Numbered from the stretch's first letter, positions 1-10,070 are shown. The stretch: 64,000 nucleotides of DNA from Chitinophaga flava (GCF_003308995.1 NZ_QFFJ01000002.1:2108001-2172000), one strand, 5' to 3'. Notes: generated from the sequence alone by a model not told the origin. Made by a program: numbers and translations.

Positions 1-2
1 TT

Positions 3-569
3 GTGGGCGGTGGTGGAGAAATTGCCTACTGGCTGGAGCTGAAAGGCCTTTTTGCTCATTATAAAGTACCATATCCTGTACTGCTGTTGCGTAACTCCCT
101 GTTATTGACAGATGAGATGTCGAAGCAGCGCCTTGATAAGCTGGGGATTACCACTGCGGAATTGTTCCAAAGTACCGATGATATCGTGAACGGCTATGTG
201 AAAAAACATACCAATGCCACGCTGGTTCTCAAAGAGGAATATGCTGTCATTGAAAAGTTGTTTGATGCCCTGGAGGAAAAGGCACGTAGTATCGATGTGA
301 CATTGGTGGCCAGTGCCGGGGCAGAAAGGAGCAAAGCGTTAAAATCTATTGGTAAACTGGAGCACAAGTTTCTGCGGGCGGAAAAGAAAAAATTTGCCTG
401 GCAAACTGACCAGATCAAACAGGTGAAAAATAAATTGTTCCCCGGTGGCGCCTTACAGGAGCGTAAAGAAAACTTTATGCCCTGGTATGCCGCAGAAGGA
501 CCAGCATTCCTGGACCGGGTACTGGAGGCATTGACGCCGGTAACAGATCAGTTTATAATATTGAGCTGA
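3..569 (+). CDS. bshC: Bacillithiol synthase BshC, C-terminal part (gene cut by window start)
   Basis: This is the last 188 residues of a BshC-type enzyme, which adds cysteine to glucosaminyl-malate in the last step of bacillithiol synthesis in the cytoplasm. The visible part starts with the GGGGEIAYW segment, continues with PYPVLLLRNS, and ends in an alpha-helical region rich in charged residues, as in the coiled-coil part of this family. Full BshC proteins are about 530 residues, so roughly the first two thirds lie before the window. The gene ends in TGA and is followed by a strong hairpin terminator. Family assignment is by recognition of conserved stretches; the active-site half is not visible. 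Confidence 0.85.
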   Translation: MGGGGEIAYWLELKGLFAHYKVPYPVLLLRNSLLLTDEMSKQRLDKLGITTAELFQSTDDIVNGYVKKHTNATLVLKEEYAVIEKLFDALEEKARSIDVTLVASAGAERSKALKSIGKLEHKFLRAEKKKFAWQTDQIKQVKNKLFPGGALQERKENFMPWYAAEGPAFLDRVLEALTPVTDQFIILS

Positions 570-593
570 GATATTGATTGAAACTATTTTTGA

Positions 594-660
594 GGGGCTG
601 TCTCTATAAAAGAGGCAGCCCCTTTTGCTGGATAGCTTACCAGGCAAAAGGGGCTGCTGT
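594..660. terminator. Bidirectional terminator between bshC and the FUSC gene
   Basis: Plus strand: arms 594-605 (GGGGCTGTCTCT) and 611-622 (AGAGGCAGCCCC) pair with one G-T wobble and are followed by TTTT. A second, overlapping inverted repeat joins 613-629 with 643-660 (AGGGGCTGC core), which can serve the minus-strand gene ending at 676. The two folds share one arm, so they are alternatives. Confidence 0.75.
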
Positions 661-675
661 TTCTTTATTTATGAA

Positions 676-2898
676 TCAGCTCAGGGCTTTACCCATATCC
701 TTTACAAGAGAAAGCATGGCCTGCAGTTGGTCATGGACCTGTTTGGTTTCCAGCATCTCATCCCGGGTGGGGGTAGCACCTTTTCCTTCGTTGATCTCAA
801 GCTGTCTGAGGTGCACCAGGTTGTGCAGATGTTCATCCAGTGTATCAAAGGCGTTGATGGGAGCCTGTAGTTGGGCTTGCTCACGGGTCCGGGGATCAAT
901 CATCAGGTACAGCTGGTCCATGTAGGCCAGCAGGTAATTGGTGATTTCCTGGTATTCCGGCCTGGGGAACTGCACACCGTGATGCATGCTGTAGGCGGCC
1001 AGGGCGGCTATATGGGAAGTAAGGGTATGGTTCAGTACTACAAAGTGATATACTTTGGAGGCATTTTTCTGTTTGCTTTTAGGTTCAGACAACATCCGCT
1101 GGAAGGCGGCCATCATATTGGCTGTGTCTACATAGGTGGTTTTACGGGCCAGCTTGAAATCGGTCACGGTATTGCTTTCTCCGGCATATACCTTTAACAC
1201 CAGTTCCAGATATTTCCGGTTGGAGAGCAGCATTTTTTGCATGAACCCGGGCAGCGTATTGTGTTCCCAGGAAGGCCACAGCAACATATTGGCGAAGAAG
1301 GCGATACCACCGCCAATGAAGGTATCGAGTACTCTCTGGGTAGCATTGTAGAGATCAGCCGGATGCAGGAAATGCAACAGGAAGATGATAAAAGGTGTCA
1401 CAAAAAACACGCTCAGTGTATATTGGAAGCTCATAAAACTATAGGCTCCCAGGATACACAGCAACATGGTGATGAATATAATGGTATTGTTGTGTGTGAT
1501 GTAAAGCAGTCCGGCGGCAAAGAGTGCTCCGAGAACAGTACCTATCAGGCGTTGTATGCTGCGTGAGCGGGTAAGGCCGAAGCCGGGTTTCAGGATTACC
1601 ACAATCGTCAGGAGGATCCAGTATACACGGTCCAGATGCAAGGTTATTCCCAGCAGATAACCAGTCACGGTGGCGAGGCTTACGCGGATAGCATGTCTGA
1701 AAATATGGGATTTGAAGGTCAGGTTGTCCCGGAAAGTTTCAAAATCATATTTCTGTCGGGTGGTAAACTTAGACAGTTCCAGCTTGGGATCAATGGTTGC
1801 GTCTTTCAGTCGTTCGAGGCGAGTAAGGCGATGAAGGTTGTAGATCCTTTGCGCCATATCCTGGAGGTTCTGAAGGATATTGGTGAGTGGGATGGTGCGG
1901 GTCCTTTCCGCCAGGGTAGGCAGTTTGAGGGTAATGTCCGCGATAGCCTTTTTCACCTTTTCCATTTCATATTTCAGATTGGTTTTGGGGAGGGAACGTT
2001 GTCCGGCTGCCACAGCCAGTCCTATGTTTTTAAGTTCTTCCACAAATTCGGTGATGAGGGCATGGAATTTCCCGAGGATATCGTCTTGCCGGAAATCGCG
2101 CTGGAGGGCATTGTAGTCTGTCTGGGAGGCCATGATCTGTTCCTGCAGGTCCACCATGTCCAGAAAGATGAGCACCATGCTTTTATTGATACTGGTGGTA
2201 CCTTGTTGGGCGGAGCGTCTTTTTAACAGCAGCTCACGCACGTTTTCCTGTTTTTCGTTGACGATCACCTGTTGGGCCAGCACAGCCTTGTAGTTGGCCG
2301 CAACATCTACTCCTGGTGTATAGAAATTAGCCCTCAGTTCCAGGTAGCGGGCAGTCTGCAGGATACAGTCGCCCAGAGCCTGTTGTACATTGAGGTAGGG
2401 GCGGATCTGCCACAGGATCAGCGCCAGCAGCGAATACCAGATACTGCCCAGCAGCACCATGCCTGCATATACTACCGTCATCTTTGGTGAAAGATGTGTC
2501 TCTCCAAGGATGGAGACCATAATCAGCAGACAGCCGGTGCCGATATTACCACCCCGGTTGCCGTACACCAGCATCATTGCATACACAAAACAACAACCCA
2601 ATATCCAGAAAGCCATCGGTGTTGGATAGGGCAATAGCAGCCCTGTGCCCAGTGCTGTAATAAAAATCAGGATGGTGCTGATGATAAGTCCGTTGCGCTT
2701 GTGGATGATAGTGCCAGGTACATCGCTGAGGGCGGTACACAAGGCGCCCATCGACATGGCAATACCCAGGCCCAGTTGGCCAATGGCCGCAAATATAAGG
2801 GAGGGGACCACCACACTGATAGTGGTGCGCAAACCGTTGCTGAAATGATAACTGTAAAGGAAGCTCTTAATATCGTTGATCCGCTGTTCTGTACGCAA
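676..2898 (-). CDS. FUSC family inner-membrane protein (YccS/AaeB-like putative exporter)
   Basis: A 740-residue membrane protein of the fusaric-acid-resistance/YccS type. It has an N-terminal cluster of hydrophobic segments (about residues 25-180), a long soluble helical region (about 190-390), a second hydrophobic cluster (about 405-530) and a soluble C-terminal tail, which is the usual two-half layout of FUSC proteins. Family members are thought to export aromatic acids or act in the cell envelope; the substrate here is unknown. The frame begins at a TTG codon: an in-frame TAA lies only one codon upstream and the next ATG is about 48 codons downstream inside the first membrane cluster, so TTG is the likely start. 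A good promoter lies just upstream. Confidence 0.8.
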   Translation of the reverse strand: MRTEQRINDIKSFLYSYHFSNGLRTTISVVVPSLIFAAIGQLGLGIAMSMGALCTALSDVPGTIIHKRNGLIISTILIFITALGTGLLLPYPTPMAFWILGCCFVYAMMLVYGNRGGNIGTGCLLIMVSILGETHLSPKMTVVYAGMVLLGSIWYSLLALILWQIRPYLNVQQALGDCILQTARYLELRANFYTPGVDVAANYKAVLAQQVIVNEKQENVRELLLKRRSAQQGTTSINKSMVLIFLDMVDLQEQIMASQTDYNALQRDFRQDDILGKFHALITEFVEELKNIGLAVAAGQRSLPKTNLKYEMEKVKKAIADITLKLPTLAERTRTIPLTNILQNLQDMAQRIYNLHRLTRLERLKDATIDPKLELSKFTTRQKYDFETFRDNLTFKSHIFRHAIRVSLATVTGYLLGITLHLDRVYWILLTIVVILKPGFGLTRSRSIQRLIGTVLGALFAAGLLYITHNNTIIFITMLLCILGAYSFMSFQYTLSVFFVTPFIIFLLHFLHPADLYNATQRVLDTFIGGGIAFFANMLLWPSWEHNTLPGFMQKMLLSNRKYLELVLKVYAGESNTVTDFKLARKTTYVDTANMMAAFQRMLSEPKSKQKNASKVYHFVVLNHTLTSHIAALAAYSMHHGVQFPRPEYQEITNYLLAYMDQLYLMIDPRTREQAQLQAPINAFDTLDEHLHNLVHLRQLEINEGKGATPTRDEMLETKQVHDQLQAMLSLVKDMGKALS

Positions 2899-2921
2899 AC
2901 GTTAATCTGTTTTTGAAAACA

Positions 2922-2953
2922 CAAAGATACACGCATCTCGCAAAGCAGCAAAG
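2922..2953 (-). promoter_or_regulatory. Promoter of the FUSC gene (Bacteroidota -33/-7 type)
   Basis: Read on the minus strand, CTTTG (2953-2949) is followed by exactly 19 bases and then TATCTTTG (2929-2922), matching TTTG-N19-TAnnTTTG. The start codon is 24 bases downstream of the -7 box. The region is also rich in GCAAAG motifs, which resemble a repeat seen at 40573-40630. Confidence 0.65.
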
Positions 2954-3066
2954 AAGCAATGTGTTCAGCGTAACTTTCCAGCACAATATTTTTGAAATTT
3001 TTCTAAATACCTTACATTTTAATAAGCCTTTATCAGGTTCTGAGTGAGTCCCTTTTGTTCTGCAGA

Positions 3067-5469
3067 TCATTGAATACTGCTGGTGTCAACCGTGCTTTTT
3101 CGTGTAGCGCTGTTTGTTAGTTTACCAAAGCGCCAGCTAACCGAGAAGCTATAAGAGTTAGCAGGGAAGTTGGTAGTATATATCCTGTGAAAGGAGGGGT
3201 CTTTGATTTCGGATATCATAGGGCGCTGTTTCCGAAAGGGCTGATCAGCACTCAAGGTGAGGGAGAGTTTTTTATTGAGAAGGTCTTTGCGGAGGGTAAA
3301 GCCATAACCAATATTGGAGCTACTGCTGCCTTGCAGGCTTGGGCTGCTGCTATAGAAATATCCATAGGCATCGCCCCGGAAATCATGACCAAAATTATAA
3401 TCTGTGTTCATGTATACATTACAGGAAAAACCACTGCTGTGCAGATTACCGCCGTTATTGAAATCAGTGTAGCTCACCCGCCCATTGGTTCCTACATTCC
3501 ATTTTTTAGTCGGAGAGAAGCGAAGACCAAGGTTTACGCCAGCGGCTTTTGATTTGCCAATATTGTCATAGGTGGTTCTGGTAATGCCTTTGGTGCCATC
3601 AACACTGATAACGTTTTGAATTGAGTTATTGGTAAAAGTGTAATCTATACCGGTAGTCAGACTGATCTTATCCAGGATTTTGTTTAAATAGAGTCCGAAA
3701 CTGTTGGCATAGGCCGGTTTCAGGTTGGGATTACCATATACAATATTATAGGGGTCATTATCATTGATATAGGGATTCATCGCAAGGATCTCTGGCCGCT
3801 GTAATCTGCGGCTGTAGGATAAAGAGAGGGTACTGAGGGCTTCCATCTGCCATGTAATGTTAATAGTAGGTACCAGACTTAGATAATTACTCTTGATGGT
3901 GGTGTTGTTGGAAAAAAAATCCCCGGTCTGATAAGTCTGTTCTAATCTGGTACCTGGCTTAACGCTGATTTTAGAGCCTATCTTAAATCGATAGGTGACA
4001 TAAAAAGCCAGAATGCTCAGTTGTGTATTGAAGATATTAAAACGATCGGGGTTGGGTATCGTATCGCCTTGTGAATTACGGACAACCTGTGTGGTCGTAT
4101 TTTCTGTCTTCTGGAAAGTGCCTTTAACGCCGGTTTCCAGTTTCTGGTCATGAGGAAGTGGAAGGGTATAGTCCATTTGCACGGTGGTTAGCCGGTTTTG
4201 GATAACATTATTGTTCCTATAAAAGCTATCTGTACCGGGATAATTGTTTTGAATGTTATCGGTATGGCCATCCGCAGAACCTGAAATTATGTATAATACA
4301 AATGACAATTCATGTCCGGGTTGTTTGAATTTGTGTTGGTAGTCCACTCCCGTTCCCACCCCCTGGCCAGGATTGTAGTTGTTGCTTTGGTAAGTGCCCT
4401 TTTGGATAAGGTGGTTGCTACTGTCATACCAGTTGTTGTCCTGAGGTGTATGGATGGTCGATCTATTAAAGGTACCACTGGCGGATATGCCGATACTATT
4501 GGAGCTATCTATGTCGTAAGTAAGTTCCAGACTGCCAGACAAAGAGTGGCTGTTTTTTCTTGTTTCCGTATTTTGCTCCAGGCGGCCTTTGTCACCAGGG
4601 ATAAAACTTTCCCGGATGATGGAGCTGCTGAAGCGGCTGTTTTCTGAACTGCCACTGACATAAGCTGTAATACCAATTTTCTTTTTCCTGGCACTGAAAG
4701 ACCCTCCTCCATTGAATCTTCCCAGGGTGTTATAGCTGCTGAATAGGCTACCGTTATATCCTATCGTGTGCTTTTGAGTGATAATGTTGATAATGCCTCC
4801 AATACCCTCTGCATCATACTTGGCGGAGGGTTCGGTAATAATTTCTATTCTTTTGATGATACTGGCAGGATATGCTTTCAATGCTTCTTTGGGATCCCTG
4901 GTGATCATGGAGGTGGCTTTACCATTCAGTAGTACTTTGTAGTTGGTTTGACCTTTTAATTTAATGGTCCCGTCGGCATCTACAGTAACGAACGGGATTT
5001 TACGCATGATATCCGAAGCAGAGCTGTTGTCTTTTTCGATATCATTTTCTACGTTGTAGATTAGTTTCTCATCTTCCAGCTCAATCAGTGGCTTTTTGCC
5101 GGTAACGGTCACGCCGCCCAGTTGCCGCATGGTTTGCGACAGGTAGCGGATGCCCAGGCGGTGGGTGAGATGGGCGGCATCTACCCTGAATGTGTCGAGC
5201 ATACGGGGAGTATAGCCCAGCATCGTAATGCCTATCTGATAAGAGCCCGGTGCCACGCCGCTGAAGTTAAAACCTCCCTGGTTGTCGGCGAGGGTATGGG
5301 CAACTGCTTTACGGTCGGCCGCTTGCATCAGTACTACAGTCGCAAATTCTACGGGCTTCCCGGTAATGCTGTCTATTACCTGTCCGGTGACAGATCCCCC
5401 TTGCTGGCGGGCCTGGAGGGAAATAACAATCAATAACAGGAACAACAGCAATGTGCCTCTTAGCGTCAT
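3067..5469 (-). CDS. TonB-dependent outer-membrane receptor with carboxypeptidase-regulatory-like N-terminus
   Basis: An 800-residue outer-membrane protein. A signal peptide (hydrophobic stretch about residues 5-18) precedes a beta-sandwich domain (GSVTGQVIDSITGKPVEFAT, about 25-45), a plug-like region with DIMRKIPFVTVDADG and the typical IKRIEIITEPSAKYDAEG stretch (about 205-225), and a long barrel region ending in aromatic-containing strands. This matches the Bacteroidota OMP_b-brl_3/CarboxypepD_reg-like receptors, which are often annotated as TonB-dependent receptors. Substrate unknown. No SusD-like partner or regulator is adjacent, so it appears to be a stand-alone gene. It is divergent from smc with 386 bases between. 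Confidence 0.85.
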   Translation of the reverse strand: MTLRGTLLLFLLLIVISLQARQQGGSVTGQVIDSITGKPVEFATVVLMQAADRKAVAHTLADNQGGFNFSGVAPGSYQIGITMLGYTPRMLDTFRVDAAHLTHRLGIRYLSQTMRQLGGVTVTGKKPLIELEDEKLIYNVENDIEKDNSSASDIMRKIPFVTVDADGTIKLKGQTNYKVLLNGKATSMITRDPKEALKAYPASIIKRIEIITEPSAKYDAEGIGGIINIITQKHTIGYNGSLFSSYNTLGRFNGGGSFSARKKKIGITAYVSGSSENSRFSSSIIRESFIPGDKGRLEQNTETRKNSHSLSGSLELTYDIDSSNSIGISASGTFNRSTIHTPQDNNWYDSSNHLIQKGTYQSNNYNPGQGVGTGVDYQHKFKQPGHELSFVLYIISGSADGHTDNIQNNYPGTDSFYRNNNVIQNRLTTVQMDYTLPLPHDQKLETGVKGTFQKTENTTTQVVRNSQGDTIPNPDRFNIFNTQLSILAFYVTYRFKIGSKISVKPGTRLEQTYQTGDFFSNNTTIKSNYLSLVPTINITWQMEALSTLSLSYSRRLQRPEILAMNPYINDNDPYNIVYGNPNLKPAYANSFGLYLNKILDKISLTTGIDYTFTNNSIQNVISVDGTKGITRTTYDNIGKSKAAGVNLGLRFSPTKKWNVGTNGRVSYTDFNNGGNLHSSGFSCNVYMNTDYNFGHDFRGDAYGYFYSSSPSLQGSSSSNIGYGFTLRKDLLNKKLSLTLSADQPFRKQRPMISEIKDPSFHRIYTTNFPANSYSFSVSWRFGKLTNSATRKSTVDTSSIQ

Positions 5470-5855
5470 GGGTAGAATGGATTATTTTGAGGTATTACTC
5501 CGGGGCGGCCTATCTGTATAAAATGGCATAAGTCATTCTGGCATAGCTACATAGGTGCTGCCGGATTAGTTACACAAGCTATGAAATGTTACTGCTATTC
5601 CGGAGCGGTTGGAAACAGCGGATACAATTTAACATTCCTTGTTAATGTAAATTTCTCACAGGCAATTAAATTATAATCCTGCTTTTTACTATATTTATAA
5701 TCAGTCTTTTAGAAAATCTGTAGGGGCTTCGGTGGTGTTATTTTTCGCCACAGTGTGTATAAAAAATTAAGGGAGATACCTGCTTCTCACTTAATTTACT
5801 TTTCATTCGGGTAAAATTATATCTTTGACGCCTTAAAAAAACCTCGGAGTAAGTC
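5470..5855. other. Intergenic region between divergent receptor and smc genes
   Basis: 386 bases, AT-rich, without a convincing ORF or stable hairpin. It must hold the promoters of both divergent genes. The only clear element seen is the smc -7 box at 5820-5827. Confidence 0.6.
5820..5827 (+). promoter_or_regulatory. -7 box upstream of smc
   Basis: TATCTTTG fits the Bacteroidota TAnnTTTG -7 consensus and lies 28 bases before the GTG start. The matching -33 region is only CTTTTC, so the call rests mainly on the -7 box. Confidence 0.5.
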
Positions 5856-8800
5856 GTGCGCTTAAAAACACTAGAAATTAAAGGCTTTAAAAGTTTTGCT
5901 GATAAAACCGTCTTGAACTTTGATGAAGGGATAACCGGAGTAATAGGCCCAAACGGTTGCGGCAAAAGTAATATTATCGACTCCATCCGCTGGGTGATCG
6001 GGGAACATAAAATCAGCAACCTGCGTTCGGAAAACCAGGCCGGACTTGTGTTCAACGGTTCCAAAACACGTTCCGCCAGCGGGATGGCGGAGGTAAGCCT
6101 TACCTTCGAAAATACCAAAAACGTACTGCCTACCGAATTTACTACCGTCACCATTACCCGCAAATTCTACAAAAACGGGGATAGCGAATACCGCCTCAAT
6201 GACGTGGCCTGCCGTCTTAAGGATATCCATAACCTCTTTATGGACACCGGCGTCAGCACCGATTCCTACGCCATTATCGAGCTAGGAATGGTAGACGATA
6301 TCATCAAAGACAAGGAAAACAGCCGTCGCCGCATGTTGGAACAAGCGGCAGGCATCTCCATATATAAAACCCGTAAAAAAGAAGCTAAATCCAAACTGGA
6401 AGCCACTGAAGGTGACCTTAACCGTATTGAGGACCTGCTGTTCGAAATCAACAATAACCTCAAAACGCTGGAAAGCCAGGCCCGCAAAGCCGAACGCTTC
6501 TATGAAGTAAAAAAGGAATACCGCGACATCAGCATAGAACTGGCTAAGGCAGCCCTGGAAGGTTTTAATATCACCTTTCGTGAACTGTCCGACAAACAAC
6601 AGGAAGAAAGCGATCGAAAACTGCAGCTGGAAACCGAAATTACAACGGCGGAAGCTGCGGTGGAAGAAGATAAACTACACTTCGTTGCTAAGGAAAGAGA
6701 GCTGCAAGCCCTCCAGAAATCATTCAACGAACTGGTAGCCACCATCCGTACCAAAGAAAATGATAAGAACCTGGCCTCCCAACAGCTCACCTACCTGCGC
6801 GAACGGGAGAAAAGCATCAGCGATTTCCTCAATAATGCAGAGGGACAGCTGCAGGGACTGACCACTTCCATCGAATTCTCCGAAAAACAGGTGGTGGAAG
6901 AAGCTGAAGTGTTTGAATCCATGGAAGACGAACTCGAAACCCTCCGCGAAATGGTGGAGGATAAAAAGGAACGCTTCCAGCAGAAAAAACAATCCCTCGA
7001 AACACTGCGCAATGACCAGCAACGTTGGCAACGCCAACAGTTCGAAGCAGAAAAAAAGGTAGCTGTGGCGGATACTTCCGTCCAAAACCTGCAACGCAGC
7101 ATCCAGCAGCTTCAGGAGGAGAAAAACAGCCGGCTGCAACAGATCACTCAACTGGAAACTGAAAAGGAAACGCTGCAACAAACCATCACCACCAGCAAAA
7201 ATGAACTGGATGAAATGGTGCGTTTCCAGGAAGAGACAAAAAATAAAATACTGGCTACCCAGTCTGATATCGAAGGACTACGTGACCAGCTGGTTGATGA
7301 AAACCGTAAACTCGATTCCAAAAGGAACGAATTTGACCTCCTCAAATCTCTGGTAGACAGTCTCGAAGGCTATCCGGAAAGTATTAAGTTCCTGAAAAAG
7401 AATCCGGACTGGAATAACAACGCTCCCATCCTGAGCGATATCTTTTTCTGTAAGGAGGAATACCGCACCTGCGTGGAGAACCTGCTGGAGCCTTATCTCA
7501 ACTATTACGTTGTTAATAATGTAGCGGAGGCTGTACAGGCCATCCAGCTGCTGGATAGCCATAAAAAAGGGAAAGCCAACTTCTTTATCCTCGACCAGTT
7601 CCGTACGCAGACCAATGGTCTGCTGGCTCCTGCCGGTACTATTCCGGCGCTGGACGTAGTAGAGATTGAAGAAAAATATAAAGGCCTGGGCTATCACCTG
7701 CTGGGGAAAGTATTTATCGGGGAAGACCTCACCCGGCTGGAGTTCAGCCAGGTATCCGATGATGAAATATGCCTGGTGGAGAAATCCGGCCGTATGCACC
7801 GTGGTAAATTCAACATTACCGGTGGTTCTGTAGGCCTGTTCGAAGGCAAAAAGCTGGGAAGGGCCAAGAACCTGGAAAAACTAGAAGTGGAGATTAAAGA
7901 CCTGGAAGCAGTTGTTGGCAGGCTCCGCATACAGATACAAGACAAGCATAATGAAGTGCTGGGTTACAACAGCCAGCTCAATGAAAATAATATCAACGCT
8001 GCCCGTGAAAAGATCAATCAGATGAACAATCAGCTGTTTGGTCTTCAAAACAGGATCGAAAACTTCCATCACCTGATAGAAGCCGGCGACAAACGCCTGG
8101 AAGAAATGCAGCAGTCTCTTTCAGCCAATCAGGAAAGCATCTCCGGCGTGAGGGAAGAACTGGAAAATCTGAACGACCGGGTGGGAGAGCTGCAGGACGG
8201 CATTGCGGAGGCAGACAGAATGGCCCAGGAAGCGGAACAGCAGTTTAATATGGCCAATGTGCAGTTCAATAACCAGAACCTGCAACATACGCGCCAGCAC
8301 AGTAAGATACAGGCGCTGAAGCAGGAACTGGAGTTCAAACGCAAACAGCTGGCCGACCTGCATACGCAAATCACCAGTAACAAAGCTCAACTGGAAGATA
8401 CCGTGGCCAATGTTGCTGCCGCTGAAGAAAAACGCAATGCTGCTGATGAAGGGCTCGTGGAATTGTTCCGCCGCCGGCAGGAAGAAGAGAAAGCGCTGAA
8501 CGAAAAAGACCAGGAATATTATAACTTCCGCAACCACCTCCAGGAGCTGGAAACTACACTGAGAGCAAAACAGAAGGCCCGCGAACAGCTGGAGCAGCAG
8601 CTCAATACCGTGAAAGATAAAGTCAACGAGCTTAAACTACAGCTGGCATCCATGAAAGAGCGCCTGAGCGTGGAGTTTAAGGTCAACCTGGATGAGATCA
8701 TCGATGAACAGCGTCATTCAGAGCTGCCAACAGAAGAGCTGCAGGCCAGCGCGGAAAGGCTGAAGAAACGCCTGGAAAATATGGGTGAAATCAACCCTAC

Positions 8801-9386
8801 AGCCATCGAGGCTTACCAGGAAATGAAAAAAAGATATGAGTTCATCCTGGAACAGAAAACTGACCTGGTAAATGCAAAAGACTCCCTGCTGGCAACTATC
8901 CAGGAGGTAGAGACAACGGCTAACCAGAAGTTCCTGGAAACATTTAATATGGTTAAAGAAAATTTCATCCGCGTATTTAAGGCGCTCTTCACAGAGGAAG
9001 ATCAGTGTGATATGATCCTCAGTGATCCGGAAAACCTGGCAGATACCGGTATTGAAATTATCGCAAAACCTAAAGGTAAACGTCCGGCAGCCATTACACA
9101 GCTCTCCGGTGGTGAAAAAACACTAACCGCCACTGCATTGCTGTTTGCCATCTACCTGATCAAACCGGCACCTTTCTGTATATTGGATGAAGTGGATGCA
9201 CCGCTGGATGATGCCAATGTTGGTAAATTTACCAACATGATCAGGAAATTTTCTGATAATTCACAGTTTATTATTGTAACACATAACAAACAGACCATGG
9301 CCGCTGTTGACGTGATTTATGGGGTGACTATGCAGGAACCCGGCGTGAGTAAGCTGGTACCAGTGGATTTCAGAAGTTTAAACTGA
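5856..9386 (+). CDS. smc: Chromosome segregation protein SMC
   Basis: A 1176-residue SMC ATPase, full length for the family, which condenses and segregates the chromosome as a coiled-coil dimer. N-terminal head: IKGFKSFADKT followed by Walker A GPNGCGKSN (residues 31-39). Two long coiled coils flank a hinge (about 515-670, starting near SLEGYPESIKFL). C-terminal head: ABC signature LSGGEKTLTA (about 1083) and Walker B with D-loop FCILDEVDAPLDDANV. The start is GTG, chosen because the conserved N-terminus MRLKTLEIKGFKSF begins there. The partners scpA and scpB are not adjacent, and no other gene lies in the unit except possibly the DUF4259 gene behind it, which has its own promoter. Confidence 0.97.
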   Translation: MRLKTLEIKGFKSFADKTVLNFDEGITGVIGPNGCGKSNIIDSIRWVIGEHKISNLRSENQAGLVFNGSKTRSASGMAEVSLTFENTKNVLPTEFTTVTITRKFYKNGDSEYRLNDVACRLKDIHNLFMDTGVSTDSYAIIELGMVDDIIKDKENSRRRMLEQAAGISIYKTRKKEAKSKLEATEGDLNRIEDLLFEINNNLKTLESQARKAERFYEVKKEYRDISIELAKAALEGFNITFRELSDKQQEESDRKLQLETEITTAEAAVEEDKLHFVAKERELQALQKSFNELVATIRTKENDKNLASQQLTYLREREKSISDFLNNAEGQLQGLTTSIEFSEKQVVEEAEVFESMEDELETLREMVEDKKERFQQKKQSLETLRNDQQRWQRQQFEAEKKVAVADTSVQNLQRSIQQLQEEKNSRLQQITQLETEKETLQQTITTSKNELDEMVRFQEETKNKILATQSDIEGLRDQLVDENRKLDSKRNEFDLLKSLVDSLEGYPESIKFLKKNPDWNNNAPILSDIFFCKEEYRTCVENLLEPYLNYYVVNNVAEAVQAIQLLDSHKKGKANFFILDQFRTQTNGLLAPAGTIPALDVVEIEEKYKGLGYHLLGKVFIGEDLTRLEFSQVSDDEICLVEKSGRMHRGKFNITGGSVGLFEGKKLGRAKNLEKLEVEIKDLEAVVGRLRIQIQDKHNEVLGYNSQLNENNINAAREKINQMNNQLFGLQNRIENFHHLIEAGDKRLEEMQQSLSANQESISGVREELENLNDRVGELQDGIAEADRMAQEAEQQFNMANVQFNNQNLQHTRQHSKIQALKQELEFKRKQLADLHTQITSNKAQLEDTVANVAAAEEKRNAADEGLVELFRRRQEEEKALNEKDQEYYNFRNHLQELETTLRAKQKAREQLEQQLNTVKDKVNELKLQLASMKERLSVEFKVNLDEIIDEQRHSELPTEELQASAERLKKRLENMGEINPTAIEAYQEMKKRYEFILEQKTDLVNAKDSLLATIQEVETTANQKFLETFNMVKENFIRVFKALFTEEDQCDMILSDPENLADTGIEIIAKPKGKRPAAITQLSGGEKTLTATALLFAIYLIKPAPFCILDEVDAPLDDANVGKFTNMIRKFSDNSQFIIVTHNKQTMAAVDVIYGVTMQEPGVSKLVPVDFRSLN

Positions 9387-9395
9387 TGGATGGTT

Positions 9396-9426
9396 TTTGT
9401 TGTTGTATGGAGAGTTATTACTTTTA
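9396..9426 (+). promoter_or_regulatory. Promoter of the DUF4259 gene
   Basis: TTTTTG (ending at 9399), 19 bases, then TACTTTTA (9419-9426): one mismatch from the TAnnTTTG consensus. It begins 10 bases after the smc stop and lies 45 bases before the next ATG. Confidence 0.5.
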
Positions 9427-9470
9427 TTCCCAATTTCATTATTCTAAAAAAATAAAAAACATTACACACT

Positions 9471-9869
9471 ATGGGCGCATGGGGCACCAGGAATTTTGAA
9501 AATGATGGATCACAGGACTGGATTTTTGACGTGATCGATAGCAAAGATGGTGGGTTGGTAACTGATACGCTGGCGCGTATCATCAATAACACCGAGACAC
9601 TGGAAATAGCAGATTGCGAAGAAGGCTTGGCGGCCGCTGAACTGGTAGCCGCGCTGGTAGGACGTCCTAGCGAAGACTTCCCGGAGGATCCGCTGGACAA
9701 ACTGGACATACTGAACCTGATCGCAACAAAAGCGCTGAGAAATCAGGCTGTTACTGCTGTTAACAAAATACTGAGCGCTTCAGAAATGAAAAACTTCTGG
9801 GGCGAATCCGGTGATTTACAATCATGGGAAGCTGTACAGGCATCCCTGGTGAAAAGACTGGAACTGTAA
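9471..9869 (+). CDS. DUF4259 domain protein
   Basis: A 132-residue acidic soluble protein whose N-terminus, MGAWGTRNFENDGSQDWIFD, is the hallmark of DUF4259 (MGAWGxxxFENDxAxDW). The rest is helical, with a DxxDKLDIL stretch in the middle. The function of the family is unknown; members are often stand-alone cytoplasmic proteins. It follows smc by 84 bases but has a promoter-like sequence of its own. No signal peptide or membrane segment. Confidence 0.8.
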   Translation: MGAWGTRNFENDGSQDWIFDVIDSKDGGLVTDTLARIINNTETLEIADCEEGLAAAELVAALVGRPSEDFPEDPLDKLDILNLIATKALRNQAVTAVNKILSASEMKNFWGESGDLQSWEAVQASLVKRLEL

Positions 9870-10044
9870 ACAAGGAATTATTATTCCTGCCGGGAAAAAT
9901 GGTCATAGAAACCGGGAATGTAATTTCCTGGTGAACAGACTAAGATGACTAAAGAAACAATTTGCTTAAGGACGACCGAGTTTTGAGCAGGGTTTGTGCT
10001 GTGTCATATCGACCCGGAAAAAACGCAGGAGTTTAAAAAAATAA

Positions 10045-10070
10045 AGCCCGTATGATTTCTCATACGGGCT
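10045..10070 (-). terminator. Terminator of the nucleoside transporter gene
   Basis: Perfect 11-base arms AGCCCGTATGA (10045-10055) and TCATACGGGCT (10060-10070) with a TTTC loop. On the minus strand the hairpin is followed by TTTATTTTTTTAAA. It may also serve the converging DUF4259 gene, since AT-rich sequence follows on the plus side too. Confidence 0.85.

Noticed and set aside
6720..7181. Antisense frames rich in Leu/Phe over smc suggesting a small membrane protein
   Set aside because: They are reverse-strand images of the Glu/Gln/Lys-rich coiled-coil codons of SMC.
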